A stretch of 64,000 nucleotides of DNA, taken from Nannochloropsis salina CCMP1776. Its lineage: Eukaryota > Sar > Eustigmatophyceae > Eustigmatales > Monodopsidaceae. The translations under genes and the position numbers were made by a program. Under the pieces are notes generated by a model. The model made no database searches. It saw only the letters and a list, made by a program, of their open reading frames with translations, and had not been told where the DNA came from. The stretch is from the NCBI GenBank assembly GCA_004565275.1, contig SDOX01000010.1:257446-321445 (forward strand), in the 5' to 3' direction. Shown here one piece after another: positions 1 to 9,887 of the stretch. The first letter of the stretch is position 1. The number at the start of each line of letters is the position of its first letter.

Positions 1-2216
1 TCCCGCGGTAGGGATTTGGAGGGATTGCAAGATACATAAATCAAGCGTTGGATGTGTCGGCAATTCCGCAAGGCACGCAGGCAATCAGCGTGGAGCCCAC
101 TTCGAGGAGGGTCGACAATGGCGGCTACCAGGGTTTTGCTGCCGGCGCTGGCGCTGTTTTGGTCCACCAACACCGCTTGCAGTGCTGCACGCACTTCCGC
201 GCTGAGTCCAGCCAATTTTTCCTCCGCTGCATGGTGGCCGCTACGACCGCCACTGACTGGAGTGGTGGCATTATTGCCGGTGCTGGCGGGTAGGGGAGGC
301 GACACGGAAACAGAGGACACGGGCTTTTCCCGCAAGACGCTTAGGAGGATATCCTCCGCTCGAGAGCACAGGAATGCCGCGCAACCAACTCGATTTTGTC
401 GCGCGTTCTCCACGGCGTCTTCTACTGCGCTTTCACATATTTCAATACCGAGGACAAGGGAGGTCGCCACGTCCGCCTGCTGTCCTTTCAAGGCTGCGAT
501 GTTGTCCTGCTGAATGCTCGTTCCAGGAGGATCTTCAGCAATCTCCCGACCCGCTTGTACTCTTTCTTCCAACTGCTTGGCTGCACAGATACCTATCGTT
601 CCTGTGCCACAACACACATCCAAAATCAGCCTGGGTGCCTCGGCCGCCCCATCTCCTTTCTTTCCTCCGCGACCCAGACTCTCGTCAATCACTTTTTGAT
701 ACAGAACCTCGGCGCCGGCGGTGTTTACCTGGAAGAAGGCTTGCGGTGAGATGCGAAAACGCAGTCCTAAAAGCTCTTCTTCCAAATACGGCGAGCCCCA
801 TAAATGTATAAGCGGCTCATCCGCGGAAGGATTGCTCAGTCCCTCGTAGGGCGCAAGAAAGAGGGAAGTGACGCCGGTCCAGGCCCCGAGCGGCGCGGCA
901 ACACTGTCGCCCTTGTCACTCGATGTCTTTTCCTCCGATGGGGCATGGAGCATGGGCACGGAAGGACCCGATGTTGTGGAAAATGAATTGACTTCCCGGC
1001 TTTCCCCTTCGACCGCCTCCCCTGGAGTCGACGCTTCCCCTTCCATTACGACAGGCATCGTTGCCGTGAGATAGTCGACAAGGGCTGCCAACTCGCGCGC
1101 CCAATCAGCCCCTTGCTTTTCTATGGCCGCACACACGCATACTAAGCACTGGTTTGTCCGAGAGCTGGTGCGCACCGTCACGTAGCGCCAGACGCCTTCG
1201 TGAGTCATTTGGTCGTATACAGGCAAAGCTCCCGGACGCCGGATGAATGCTTGGAGCGCCGCCACCACGCGTTGGGTCAAGGCGTCGAGAAGCACGCATC
1301 CCTCCTCCAGCCCACCTACCTGCATCACACCGTTCCTAAATGCGCCCATGCGGAAGCCCACTGTCGGGCGGCCCTCTTGGTCACGCCCAACCGTAAATTC
1401 GCACTTGTTCCTATACCCTTCTAAACACGGAGATGGCACAATGGGTTCCACGACAAAGGTTTCTCTTGCGTACCGGCCGCCCCAAGCCCAGTTGGGAGCC
1501 CGCACGTGTCGAGGTTGCGAGTCTGAGCCACCCTCTCCATGTTGATAGGCGCGTTTCAGTTGCTTGTTCTTGTCGGCGTAAGATTTCTTGATTTCCCGAA
1601 AAGTTTTTTGGACACATTCCACGGCAATGTCGCGCTCTTTCTGCTGAAGTTGCTCCATGTAAGGCAGAGATAAAAAAGGAGTGACTACGTCCGCCAGGGT
1701 CTTGACACTCTCTTCCATTCGAGTGTCTCCACCTCCCTCGACGCTCCCCTCTCTTCCACGCTTGCCGTCTGGCTCGCGCGGCGCGTTCCATTTTCCTTTT
1801 CGCTTTGACCCGCGCTGCTCGCGATCCTGTTGATGAAATATTCGACGCTCCTCTGGCTTTGGTACCATCGTCCGTAGCGGCTTCCCTTTTACACAAATTT
1901 TGACCAAATCGGTGGCAGCTTTCTCGCGTTGCTCGACGCTGCCGAAACGCAACACAGCTACTGTTGTGGAGACTGCACGTTTCAATGACTCGTAGTCAAT
2001 CTTGCCCTGGGCAAGGATCTTTGTCACCTCCTTTGCATTCATGAACTTCTGGAAGCCCGACACCACCAAGCGAAGTTGATCAGGCTGCCTCGCGGACAGC
2101 GCACTCGCCTCCGTTGCACTGGTGGATGTTGCAGTTTGGTCACACAAAGCTGTATCATTGTCCGTGGCAGCTGCAGGGGTATCACCATTTGTGTCATTTC
2201 CATCCGTAGAGTGCAT
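1..2216 (-). CDS. tRNA (uracil-5-)-methyltransferase, TRMT2A-like (3' end beyond window)
   Basis: SAM-dependent enzyme of the TrmA/TRMT2 family, which makes 5-methyluridine at position 54 of the tRNA T loop. One frame stays open from ATG 2216 to the left edge, about 738 codons, so the C-terminus is missing. In order: a divergent RRM-like segment (about residues 46-120, starting LRLVVSGF), a basic linker, the TrmA core with RNKCEFT (about 265), QVNTAGAEVLY (about 494), the SAM motif LDVCCGTGTIGI (about 530), DPPRSGLH (about 700) and YVSCNP with the presumed catalytic Cys near residue 730. The N-terminal RRM-like plus TrmA arrangement is that of eukaryotic TRMT2A rather than bacterial TrmA. The family's C-terminal general-base Glu would lie outside the window. 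The start is the first in-frame ATG (MHSTDGNDTNG). It is head to head with the OMA1-like gene. Confidence 0.9.
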   Translation of the reverse strand, partial: MHSTDGNDTNGDTPAAATDNDTALCDQTATSTSATEASALSARQPDQLRLVVSGFQKFMNAKEVTKILAQGKIDYESLKRAVSTTVAVLRFGSVEQREKAATDLVKICVKGKPLRTMVPKPEERRIFHQQDREQRGSKRKGKWNAPREPDGKRGREGSVEGGGDTRMEESVKTLADVVTPFLSLPYMEQLQQKERDIAVECVQKTFREIKKSYADKNKQLKRAYQHGEGGSDSQPRHVRAPNWAWGGRYARETFVVEPIVPSPCLEGYRNKCEFTVGRDQEGRPTVGFRMGAFRNGVMQVGGLEEGCVLLDALTQRVVAALQAFIRRPGALPVYDQMTHEGVWRYVTVRTSSRTNQCLVCVCAAIEKQGADWARELAALVDYLTATMPVVMEGEASTPGEAVEGESREVNSFSTTSGPSVPMLHAPSEEKTSSDKGDSVAAPLGAWTGVTSLFLAPYEGLSNPSADEPLIHLWGSPYLEEELLGLRFRISPQAFFQVNTAGAEVLYQKVIDESLGRGGKKGDGAAEAPRLILDVCCGTGTIGICAAKQLEERVQAGREIAEDPPGTSIQQDNIAALKGQQADVATSLVLGIEICESAVEDAVENARQNRVGCAAFLCSRAEDILLSVLREKPVSSVSVSPPLPASTGNNATTPVSGGRSGHHAAEEKLAGLSAEVRAALQAVLVDQNSASAGSKTLVAAIVDPPRSGLHADCLRALRNCRHIQRLIYVSCNPSKSLPR

Positions 2217-2608
2217 ATCTGTACCTCCTCGTTGTGTGATAGACAGTCTGCTGGTATATGTATTGATATTGGATTTTTTTTTGGGGGGGGGTCAGTGGCT
2301 TCGTGACTCGATTCGTAAAATAAATCGTTGCTCCAATGCCGTTTTCGATCACCGTGCACGCGCGGACAGGAGTCTTGGAACAGGGTCAGAGTAATGTTCG
2401 TAGAAAATGGGCTCCGCTCGTACGCCGCCACATCAAGGTCTGGCATATGAGTGCAATCAGTAGCAAGGGCATGCGTGAACTCGCCGAAGAAGCAACTCGC
2501 CCCGCTCAAAGCCCGCTTTTGCTTTCACGGGAATGTACACATTCCTGACAACATGTTCACGCATTGATACTAGCACATGGACACTTGAACCGTACAGGGA
2601 GTCCGTTC
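2217..2608. other. Intergenic, head-to-head promoter region
   Basis: Separates the starts of the TRMT2A-like gene (-) and the OMA1-like gene (+). It holds a run of nine T followed directly by nine G (2274-2291). No coding signal or TATA box was recognised. Confidence 0.5.
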
Positions 2609-4033
2609 ATGTCCGCACAATTTGTGAGACGTGGCCTACGACAGCGTGCTTGCCTCTTCGAACGGGTTTCGACCTGGTCAGGATACTCCTCCCGATGTGC
2701 ACACCGTCCTATATGGCAATCTGGGCCCAAATTATGCTTGCGCACCGCGTCGCTGTGGACAAGGCAAGGACGCGTGCACACTTATTTCCCCTTACCTTCC
2801 GCGCGGTGTCCCACCCGATCCTACACGACGCGGGGAAGGCGGTCCTTCGGGCGGGGCAATGCCCTGTCCCCTGAGCAGCTACAAGTCCTTCTTCGACTAG
2901 CAGGTCGCCTTCTTGGGGGTATGGCACGAGCAATCCGTGCACGAGGCATACATAAATCTGCGCCTGCGATTGCGGCGGGACTCGTGCTCATTCCTACAGG
3001 ATTGGGCACAGTCTTCGTCGTTTCACACCTGGAGGAGGCACCGTTGACACATAGGATGCAGCTCGTCTTCGTCGACGAAGAGCAAGAGATGGAATTGGGA
3101 GCCATGGCAGCATCGCAAGTATACAAAGAAGAAAAGAATTCTATTTTAGCAGCGTCGGCACCAGAGACGTTGCTTGTGCACGACGTGGCCGTCGAATTGC
3201 TAAGAAGTCTGCAGCAGTGCGTGAAGGGGCAATGCGGCATTTTGGCCGAAACGACGGAGCAAAAAGAGCGTCTTGAAGCTCGTATCGCAGACAGGCATTG
3301 GGAAGTGAGCGTCATCGACTCCGACGTGGTAAATGCCTTCGTTCTGCCCTCCGGCAACATCTTCGTCTACACCGGTCTCCTCGAACACGTGCAGACTCGC
3401 GGCGGCTTGGCGTTCATCTTAGGCCACGAGGTCGCCCACGCCCTGGCCCGGCATTCCGTGGAGAAGATAGGAGTCTTATGCCTCGGCTCTTTCTTCCTCG
3501 ACTTCACGGCCGGCTTCCTGGGTGCCTCCTCGCACCGGTACATCCAGTACATGGTGTTGCCTTACTTGCAGGCCTTGGTCATTGACATGCCCTTTTCTCG
3601 CACGCTCGAGACGGAGGCGGACAAGCTGGGAATGGAGCTCATGGCCCTGACCGGCTACGACCCGCAAGAAGCGGTAGAGGTGTGGAAGCGCATGGAAGAC
3701 GGGACCCGAGGTGGCAGCGGAAAGAATGGTCAAGTGGGTCTGCCAGAATTCTTGTCGACGCATCCCTCCCACCAGAACCGGATCAATCGTCTACAGGCCC
3801 AGGTCCCCGCGGCCCGCGCCTTGCAACAGCAAGCCTTGCGTTTAAAGAAGGAGAAAGGGGAACGGATTCCGGATGGTACCCAGTCCATCTTGCTTCCGTC
3901 CCGTGTCCGCCAAAAGGTCATCTCGCCGAAAGACGCGCTTTTGCAGGGGCGAAGACGGGAAGCGTCAGCACAGACAGCCATGAGAGCCTCCAATCTGGTG
4001 GGTGCTGCGCTTGAAAGAGAGTCACGGGCGTAA
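2609..4033 (+). CDS. OMA1-like mitochondrial M48 metalloprotease
   Basis: Zinc metalloprotease of the M48C/OMA1 type, an inner-membrane quality-control protease that in other eukaryotes cleaves OPA1-like targets under stress. A single exon of 474 residues begins at ATG 2609; the open frame extends upstream but only through a TTG. The N-terminus is Arg-rich and free of acidic residues (MSAQFVRRGLRQRACLF), typical of a mitochondrial presequence. A hydrophobic segment lies at about residues 115-137. The catalytic motif GHEVAHALARH has HEVAH at 273-277, and the third zinc ligand lies in ETEADKLG at about 336. FLSTHPSHQNRI near the C-terminal side is also typical of the family. Human OMA1 is 524 residues, so length fits. 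Identification as M48 is firm; OMA1 rather than a sister M48 clade is inferred from the presequence, the membrane segment and the core. Confidence 0.88.
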   Translation: MSAQFVRRGLRQRACLFERVSTWSGYSSRCAHRPIWQSGPKLCLRTASLWTRQGRVHTYFPLPSARCPTRSYTTRGRRSFGRGNALSPEQLQVLLRLAGRLLGGMARAIRARGIHKSAPAIAAGLVLIPTGLGTVFVVSHLEEAPLTHRMQLVFVDEEQEMELGAMAASQVYKEEKNSILAASAPETLLVHDVAVELLRSLQQCVKGQCGILAETTEQKERLEARIADRHWEVSVIDSDVVNAFVLPSGNIFVYTGLLEHVQTRGGLAFILGHEVAHALARHSVEKIGVLCLGSFFLDFTAGFLGASSHRYIQYMVLPYLQALVIDMPFSRTLETEADKLGMELMALTGYDPQEAVEVWKRMEDGTRGGSGKNGQVGLPEFLSTHPSHQNRINRLQAQVPAARALQQQALRLKKEKGERIPDGTQSILLPSRVRQKVISPKDALLQGRRREASAQTAMRASNLVGAALERESRA

Positions 4034-4595
4034 TTTTACCTAAAGTATTTGTAAAACTGAAAAAGTGGTAGCCTCCCAAGCGAATGCGGCATGTCTCAGC
4101 CAAAAAATATAAGACGTGAAATTGTAAGTGCTTTTTCAGTCCCATTTATCCTTACGAAGACGCATAGAAACCATCCAAAAGCTTAACCTGTCCTCACATA
4201 TAACGTAGAAACAAGGTGCTTTCATGTAAATAAATATATTCTTCTCGGTGTCTATCATGTTAAGGGTAGCCTTTTTGACCCCTCGCAAAGCTTAGACGCT
4301 CGGGGGGGTATAAGTGCAATGCAAGAAAAATAGCATGACAAAATCTGGTTTGTCGGAGAACCTAGCCTGTCAAGCAAATTTATCCTTAATAAAAGGAATG
4401 TGCAAATGAATGGTGCGCCCTGAAAAACACGCAAAGGAAATGAGACTCACAGGTCCGAAATAAATCCCGGAGAGCGCGTGTGGAGCGACGCATCAGAGAT
4501 TTCCCCGCCAGTGGGAAGAACTACTTCCTTGCTTTTCCTCCCATTTTACAGCCCACCCTGAAAAAAGAATCTATCATTGATACGCAGGAAGCGCT
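4034..4595. other. Intergenic
   Basis: AT-rich 560-base gap between two same-strand genes. It should contain the 3' end of the OMA1-like transcript and the promoter of the HROB-like gene. No ORF, RNA gene or repeat was recognised. Confidence 0.5.
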
Positions 4596-6461
4596 ATGGC
4601 ATATACTGGTAGCACACAGGCGGAGAAGGGAGGGGAAGGAGGGATTGACAAAAGGGGAGGGGGACTTCCGTGGCAACCTCCTCCCCGTTTCCCGGGCCCA
4701 CTAGGTCTCCTCGGCACTCGTCACCCCGCTTCCAGTTATCAGGATAGTGCTGGGCGCAAGTACAGGGACTTAGACAAACAAGAGCGCCAGCAGACACAGG
4801 AGCCGCTCAACCCGCTCTCAGGGACAGGCTCCAATGCGGTAAATGTCAACCTCCTGCCTTACTTCAAGCAACCGCGAGGCGCCTGGCCCCAGATGTGCGA
4901 GGATTATGGCCTACCCGTCTCAGGCGTAGTCAATGCTCAAGACCTTCGAGCAGTGCTCGGGTGTACATGTGCGGAAGTGGCGCTTGGATGGCAGGACGAG
5001 GCCTTGCGCGTGGGGAAAAAAATGGCAGGCGTGCTAGCCGCCTTGAATTATACAAGCGATGGCAGCGTGAGTGTGACATATGCCGACCCGACTGGGCGAG
5101 TGCAGGGGTACCTGCACCCCGATGTAATCGATGAATACGGCCCGGACCTTTGCGTAGGCTCCGTCATGGTGTTGAGTGGCGCGGCGATCTTGGTGAGCGG
5201 GCCCGGCGTGCAACGCTGGTTGAATGTCGTCCCAGAGAACGTCCGAGGCTTCTACAAAGCAGTCGGGATGGAGAAAGGTGAAATGAAGGAAGAAAATGGA
5301 GGGGAAAGGGTAGAGATAGGGGGAACGATGGCGGTGGACGGCGAGGAGCCCGGCCGGCCGAGTGGGGTGCGGTACGGGGAGGAAGAGGAGGGGCTCGTGG
5401 CGATGGGAGTGGAGGACACCGAGAGAGGTGGAGGTGAGGGAGTTGATGAGTCCGTCAGACCACAACCCGTGTCAGCTCATACACCGAACCCTCCTGCGTC
5501 TTCTTGGCACGGAGGAGGACAAGCTGGGGAGGTGCATTCGGGCATGCGTCTGAGCATGGGGTGGGCGACGGAGGACGCGCGGATGCAGGCCTTGGCCGTG
5601 CTGGGCCCCGGGGTCGATGGGGTAGGGGGGGAAGAAGGAGGGGAGGAAGGGATGGAGGAAGGGGCGGAGGACGTGGGGGAGGGAGAGGAGAAGGGGATGG
5701 ATCTCCAGGAGGGGACGTCGTGGGCGAGGGAGGGAGCGGGGGAGGGCCTAGGTGGGGGGCCAGAGGGGATGCCCCGGAGAGAAGCCCGGTTTCAGCATCC
5801 GGGGGAATTCCTTTCCATGGACCATGGCTATAGTCGTCCGCTTCGAGGGAGGGCGGGGGCTCCCTCTGCTGGGCGGGGGCAGGAGCCGGTCGAGAAGATC
5901 GGATCGGACGCGGCTTCGCCTTCGGCGTATTTCCTGGGGTTGATGGGTGGAGGGAGGAGGGGGGGAGGTAGGGGGAATGGGGGAATAAGCCGGTTTGAGG
6001 GGCCGTCCTCATTGGATTCAACGGTCGCGCAGCCGGGGGACGATGTCGTGGAGAGGAGGAAGGAGAAGGAGGGCATGGGCGGCAGGAAGAGCGCAGAAGA
6101 GGAGGCGTGCGAGGCGCTCTTGCAGGAATGGGGAGGGAGGGGAAAGGCAGGGGTAGAGGGAGAGGAGGGGGTGGAGTTTGAGCAGGGCGGACGACGGGAG
6201 GGATGGAGCCTTTCGAGGGTGGGAGTAGGGGAGGGTGGGAGGGGGAGTGGTGCGGGCGGGGCCGGCAGGGAGGCTATGGGGAGTGGAGTAGAACCTCCGC
6301 CACCACCGCGGAGCGTAGGGCCCTGCGTGATCGAGAGAGGAAAGGACAGGGAGAGGAAGATGTTGGTTGGGGTGGGGGGAGGAGAAGGGGGGGAGGGAGG
6401 GAGGGAGGAAGTGGACGTGTTGGATGAGGCGCTGGAGGAGGATGAGGCGCTCTGGGCGTAG
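4596..6461 (+). CDS. HROB (C17orf53/MCM8IP)-like homologous-recombination OB-fold protein
   Basis: The first ~225 residues resemble HROB, the factor that loads or activates the MCM8-MCM9 helicase during recombination repair. Seen here: an N-terminal PGPLGLL motif (the family has a short PGPAG motif before the fold), FKQPRGAWPQMCEDYGLP, and an OB-fold-like block at about 141-225 containing ADPTGRVQGYLH, YGPDLCVGSVMVLSGAAI and WLNVVPENVRGFY. This follows the HROB pattern of DPTG-x-I/V-QGTLH, LRPGAVLLLK and LNVTPNN. Residues 226-621 form a Gly/Glu-rich low-complexity tail encoded by purine-rich DNA with few possible stops, so part of it may not be translated or conserved. Single exon from ATG 4596. 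HROB assignment is by remembered motif pattern; an unrelated OB-fold protein is the alternative. Confidence 0.68.
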   Translation: MAYTGSTQAEKGGEGGIDKRGGGLPWQPPPRFPGPLGLLGTRHPASSYQDSAGRKYRDLDKQERQQTQEPLNPLSGTGSNAVNVNLLPYFKQPRGAWPQMCEDYGLPVSGVVNAQDLRAVLGCTCAEVALGWQDEALRVGKKMAGVLAALNYTSDGSVSVTYADPTGRVQGYLHPDVIDEYGPDLCVGSVMVLSGAAILVSGPGVQRWLNVVPENVRGFYKAVGMEKGEMKEENGGERVEIGGTMAVDGEEPGRPSGVRYGEEEEGLVAMGVEDTERGGGEGVDESVRPQPVSAHTPNPPASSWHGGGQAGEVHSGMRLSMGWATEDARMQALAVLGPGVDGVGGEEGGEEGMEEGAEDVGEGEEKGMDLQEGTSWAREGAGEGLGGGPEGMPRREARFQHPGEFLSMDHGYSRPLRGRAGAPSAGRGQEPVEKIGSDAASPSAYFLGLMGGGRRGGGRGNGGISRFEGPSSLDSTVAQPGDDVVERRKEKEGMGGRKSAEEEACEALLQEWGGRGKAGVEGEEGVEFEQGGRREGWSLSRVGVGEGGRGSGAGGAGREAMGSGVEPPPPPRSVGPCVIERGKDRERKMLVGVGGGEGGEGGREEVDVLDEALEEDEALWA

Positions 6462-6890
6462 GGAGAAAGGGTATGCGCGCGGGGGAATGGAGCACTGGGG
6501 TGGTGGTTGTATATAGCTCTATGCAGCGTGGGAGAAGCATGCGCTCGATGGCTTCTGCGGCAAGGGTATAGAGAAGGGAGGAGGTGGAAAGGCCCGGCTG
6601 GGTGACGGCTTCTTGTGCATGCCCTTGGGCGTAGATTGCCACCTGCACCACACAGGTCTGCCTCCTCGTGAAATCTTTCGGCGTTTACAGGAATAGTACT
6701 GTGTGTTAGGGTTCGCGTCTCAGCGTGTCTTTCAAGGCGCCTCAGACGGGAGGGGAGCCGGGGTTGGTGATGTAAGCGTGTTACAAAAAGCCGGAAAATC
6801 GGGTAAACAATGTCTTGTATCGTCCATGTCTACAAGGGTATCTGCATTCAAACGCGGATGGAGCGCTTTTCACGTAATTTAAGCTGCATT
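6462..6890. other. Intergenic, convergent 3' ends
   Basis: Lies between the stop codons of the HROB-like (+) and TGS1-like (-) genes. No further gene was seen; it presumably holds both polyadenylation regions. Confidence 0.5.
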
Positions 6891-7850
6891 TTATGTTATT
6901 TTGCGCTTTAGCGACCAAGGTCTGTCGTCCTGCCCGCGATTGTGCCCCCCTCTCCCTCCTCCTCTGCCCCTCCCTCCCCTCCCTCCCTCTCGCAGATTAG
7001 AGTGAATTTTCCCCGTCGTATCCAGGATAACTAACAGCTGCTTCCGGGCGCATCGGCTGTCCGCACGCACCACCGAGGAGGTTACATGGGCCGTCAGACC
7101 CTCCAAATTGAAATTCAAGGGCAGTTTCAAGGCAATGTAATGAGCGTGAGGCTTCAGACGCTCGCAGAGCTCGGCTAAGGGCACCCCGCCGAACGACAGG
7201 TCCACCATGTCGTTCTCGACGTAGGACTTGCCTCCCCAAGGTGGGTCGAGGAACACTACGTCCTGCTGCAGGCTGTGCATTTTCTCCAAGAAATCTCCCT
7301 TGAACGTTGTTACCATGTCTTCCAGCCCCAATGCTTTCACGTTGTGTTCGAGAAGGCTGAAACGCTGAGGATCGAGCTCCACGGCTTGGACCCGCCGAAA
7401 ATGCTGTGCGAAAGACAAAACATTCCCCCCTGCCGCCGCACAGCCATCTGTCACAACGGCCCGTTCACCAACAAGCTGCTGCAAAATGCGTGAAGTGTTG
7501 TTCGCCGACCGTGTGTCTGTAATACTATACATGGATACCTCATCTAGAGCCAGTAGGGCTCGTTGATCCGGGGTATAATTATAGAAGATGGCACCCCATT
7601 TGTACTGGATTTCGTCGTTTTCACTGGGCACGTCCTTTCCATAGACGATACGAGAGGGGGCCGCAGCCGGGACTTGGGGCGTAGTAGAGGAGCTTGGCAG
7701 CGGGTTGACGCCGTCTTTCGCATTACTAGGAGGGCTGCACGTCTCTGCAGATTGTATAGGTGCCGGCGCCGGGGAGCCTGTAGGGGCAGCAACTGATGAC
7801 GATTGAGAGTCTTCTTCCTTTCTTTCCTTTAAAGCCTCTTTTTGTTCCAT
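6891..7850 (-). CDS. TGS1-like RNA cap guanine-N2 methyltransferase with RGG tail
   Basis: Class I SAM methyltransferase of the trimethylguanosine synthase family, which converts m7G caps of snRNAs and snoRNAs to m2,2,7G. A single exon of 319 residues starts at ATG 7850 (MEQKEALKERKEED); the longer open frame begins only with GTG. After a Pro/Ser-rich lead come KWGAIFYNYTPDQR, the SAM-binding strand VVTDGCAAAGGNVLSFAQHF, AVELDPQR, and the hallmark FLDPPWGGKSY (TGS1 has SPPWGGP-Y; the Trp stacks on the cap guanine). The C-terminus is an RGG run (EGGRGGRGRGGGRGGHNRG) likely to bind RNA and be arginine-methylated. It is shorter than metazoan TGS1 and resembles the compact protist/viral-type enzymes. 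It lies head to head with the Aurora gene. Confidence 0.82.
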   Translation of the reverse strand: MEQKEALKERKEEDSQSSSVAAPTGSPAPAPIQSAETCSPPSNAKDGVNPLPSSSTTPQVPAAAPSRIVYGKDVPSENDEIQYKWGAIFYNYTPDQRALLALDEVSMYSITDTRSANNTSRILQQLVGERAVVTDGCAAAGGNVLSFAQHFRRVQAVELDPQRFSLLEHNVKALGLEDMVTTFKGDFLEKMHSLQQDVVFLDPPWGGKSYVENDMVDLSFGGVPLAELCERLKPHAHYIALKLPLNFNLEGLTAHVTSSVVRADSRCARKQLLVILDTTGKIHSNLREGGRGGRGRGGGRGGHNRGQDDRPWSLKRKIT

Positions 7851-8754
7851 CGTGACAATTCCGCAGACCCGTCCCACCCTGTTGCATAAAGTAGAGTGTC
7901 AGAATATGCCAAGCTAGTAAGCTTGCACTTTGCTTTGCCAAATACATGTCCTGTGCTAGAAGTGCCCTTTAGAAGCGTTTTCCAGGGCAGTGGCTCGATC
8001 GCTCAAGTCAAAGCTACCGTTGTGACGTAACAGCAATCTTCCCCGCGACAACAACCAAGACCAATACGCCCATGCCACGGACCCGTCCTTGCTTATTTGT
8101 CTGTCGTACCGGGCGTACGACTTGTGTCACGGTCTCACAATGCTTCGGATACTTGTCTATAGCTCCCTTAAGGCACACTGTCACGGCCACAAGATCGAAT
8201 GGGCCGTGATAAGGTCCCGCTGCCTCTCCTTAGCAGCATCCAACCATGCCTCAGACTAGACATGTTTGTGGGTCTAAATTGCATACGTCCGCGCGAACAT
8301 GCAAAACAGATTATGATCTTTTAAATATGAGATGGCACAAGTATGTACTTTCCTCAAACCTCGCTTCTTTTGATTTGTCAAGAACAATTATTGCGGCGAG
8401 TCCTGTGAGACGCTGGCCGCTTTGGTCCTCACAGCTGCAAAATGCCCGTTCCGCATTAATATTGCAGAAATGAATGATTTTAAGTCGCAACTAACACAAT
8501 ATGTTCTACTGTAAGGGAAGGCAAAGGAGAACGGCACCGGCTTTGCGCTTCTTTTGGGAACTCATTCTACACGTATCCCACAGGAAGCGGCTTGATTGTG
8601 CGCCTTCCTACATTTGCATACAGCCAATCAAAATGACATCGGAAGACAAAGGTGCGTCTAGAGGCGAGGCTTTTTATCATTGTCGGGACGTTCTGCTTCA
8701 ACTTTGAGGGTGTTTAAAGTTTCTCTTTTTTTTCATGGATGTCATGCTTTTGAA
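7851..8754. other. Intergenic, head-to-head promoter region
   Basis: About 900 bases between the starts of the TGS1-like (-) and Aurora (+) genes. Only short random ORFs. No RNA gene was recognised. Confidence 0.5.
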
Positions 8755-9887
8755 ATGTCAGAAAACATGCCTGCGGTCTCCTCCAGCACGAGTACCTCCG
8801 GCGGCCGTAACAGCAGTAGCAACAGCAGTAGCAGTGACATGAAGCAAAAGATTGCAACCTCTCTGGAACCAGCCGATCCAGATCGGGTGTGGTCTTTGAA
8901 TGATTTTGATATAGGCAGGAAACTGGGACGAGGGAAATTTGGTGCCGTCTATCTAGCTCGGGAGAAACGCACGCATTTCATCGTCGCCATAAAAGTCCTT
9001 GAAAAGCGCCAGCTCTTTAGATCCTCGGTGGAGCACCAGCTACGACGAGAGGTATGTTTGCTATTGTTGGCCTTTGCATACCAACCCATTTAGGTCCTCC
9101 ATCTCATCAACCCCCCCCCCCACTGCTTTTGCTCGCGCTGCAGATTGAGATTCAAGCGCACCTACGACACAAAAATATCCTGCGCATGTATGGTTATTTT
9201 TTTGACGACAAACGCATCTACCTGATTCTTGAGTACGCTCCCCATGGAGAGCTCTACAAGCACCTTACCAATCAAGGCCACTTTTCTGAGAGGCAATCGG
9301 CGCAGTTCATTCTGGAAATGTCTTCTGCCCTCGGGTATTGCCACAAGAAGCACGTTATTCACCGGGACATTAAGCCGGAGAATTTGCTGCTTGGGCCGCG
9401 GCGAGAGTTGAAGATTGCTGATTTCGGCTGGTCCGTCCACGCCCCGTCTTCGCGCCGAGAGACACTCTGCGGAACGCTGGACTACCTGCCCCCCGAAATG
9501 ATTGAGGGGAAAAAGCACGACAAGTGGGTCGACGTCTGGAGCCTTGGGGTCTTAATGTACGAGTTTTTGGTCGGCAACCCTCCTTTCGAGGCGGAGGGCC
9601 ATCAAGCTACCTACCGGAGGATCAGCCGAGTGGATCTCCGTTTCCCCTCAGAGGTATCCCCTGAGGCCCAAGACCTGATCGCAAAATTGCTAGTCAAGGA
9701 GCCGACGCACCGGTTGCCCTTGGAGAAAATACCCACGCACCCCTGGATTCTCCGCAACGCCCCTCGGCATTCCTTGCAGCAGTACTTGCCACCACAGACC
9801 TTTGCGGCCCTCTTCTCCTCCCCCCCTGGGTCGGGGTTGCCAACGGCGGCCGCAGCAGCGACCAGTTCCGCCGGGGGAGGAAGGTGA
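8755..9887 (+). CDS. Aurora-family serine/threonine kinase
   Basis: Mitotic kinase of the Aurora family. Two exons, 8755-9051 and 9144-9887, are joined by a 92-base GT-AG intron in phase 0, giving ...[19 protein letters not shown] and 346 residues. ATG 8755 ([11 protein letters not shown]) follows a T-rich leader; an upstream in-frame start at 8680 is not an ATG. Seen: Ser-rich N-terminus, Gly loop [17 protein letters not shown] lysine (about 79), HRDIKPEN (about 171), [14 protein letters not shown] (about 190), activation loop [16 protein letters not shown], and the Aurora signature [17 protein letters not shown]. The activation-loop threonine (about 206) matches Aurora A T288, but the residue before it is Glu instead of Thr. 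The C-terminal tail is short and Ser/Gly-rich. The single Aurora resembles the one-copy enzymes of many protists. It is convergent with the PP6c gene. Confidence 0.95.
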
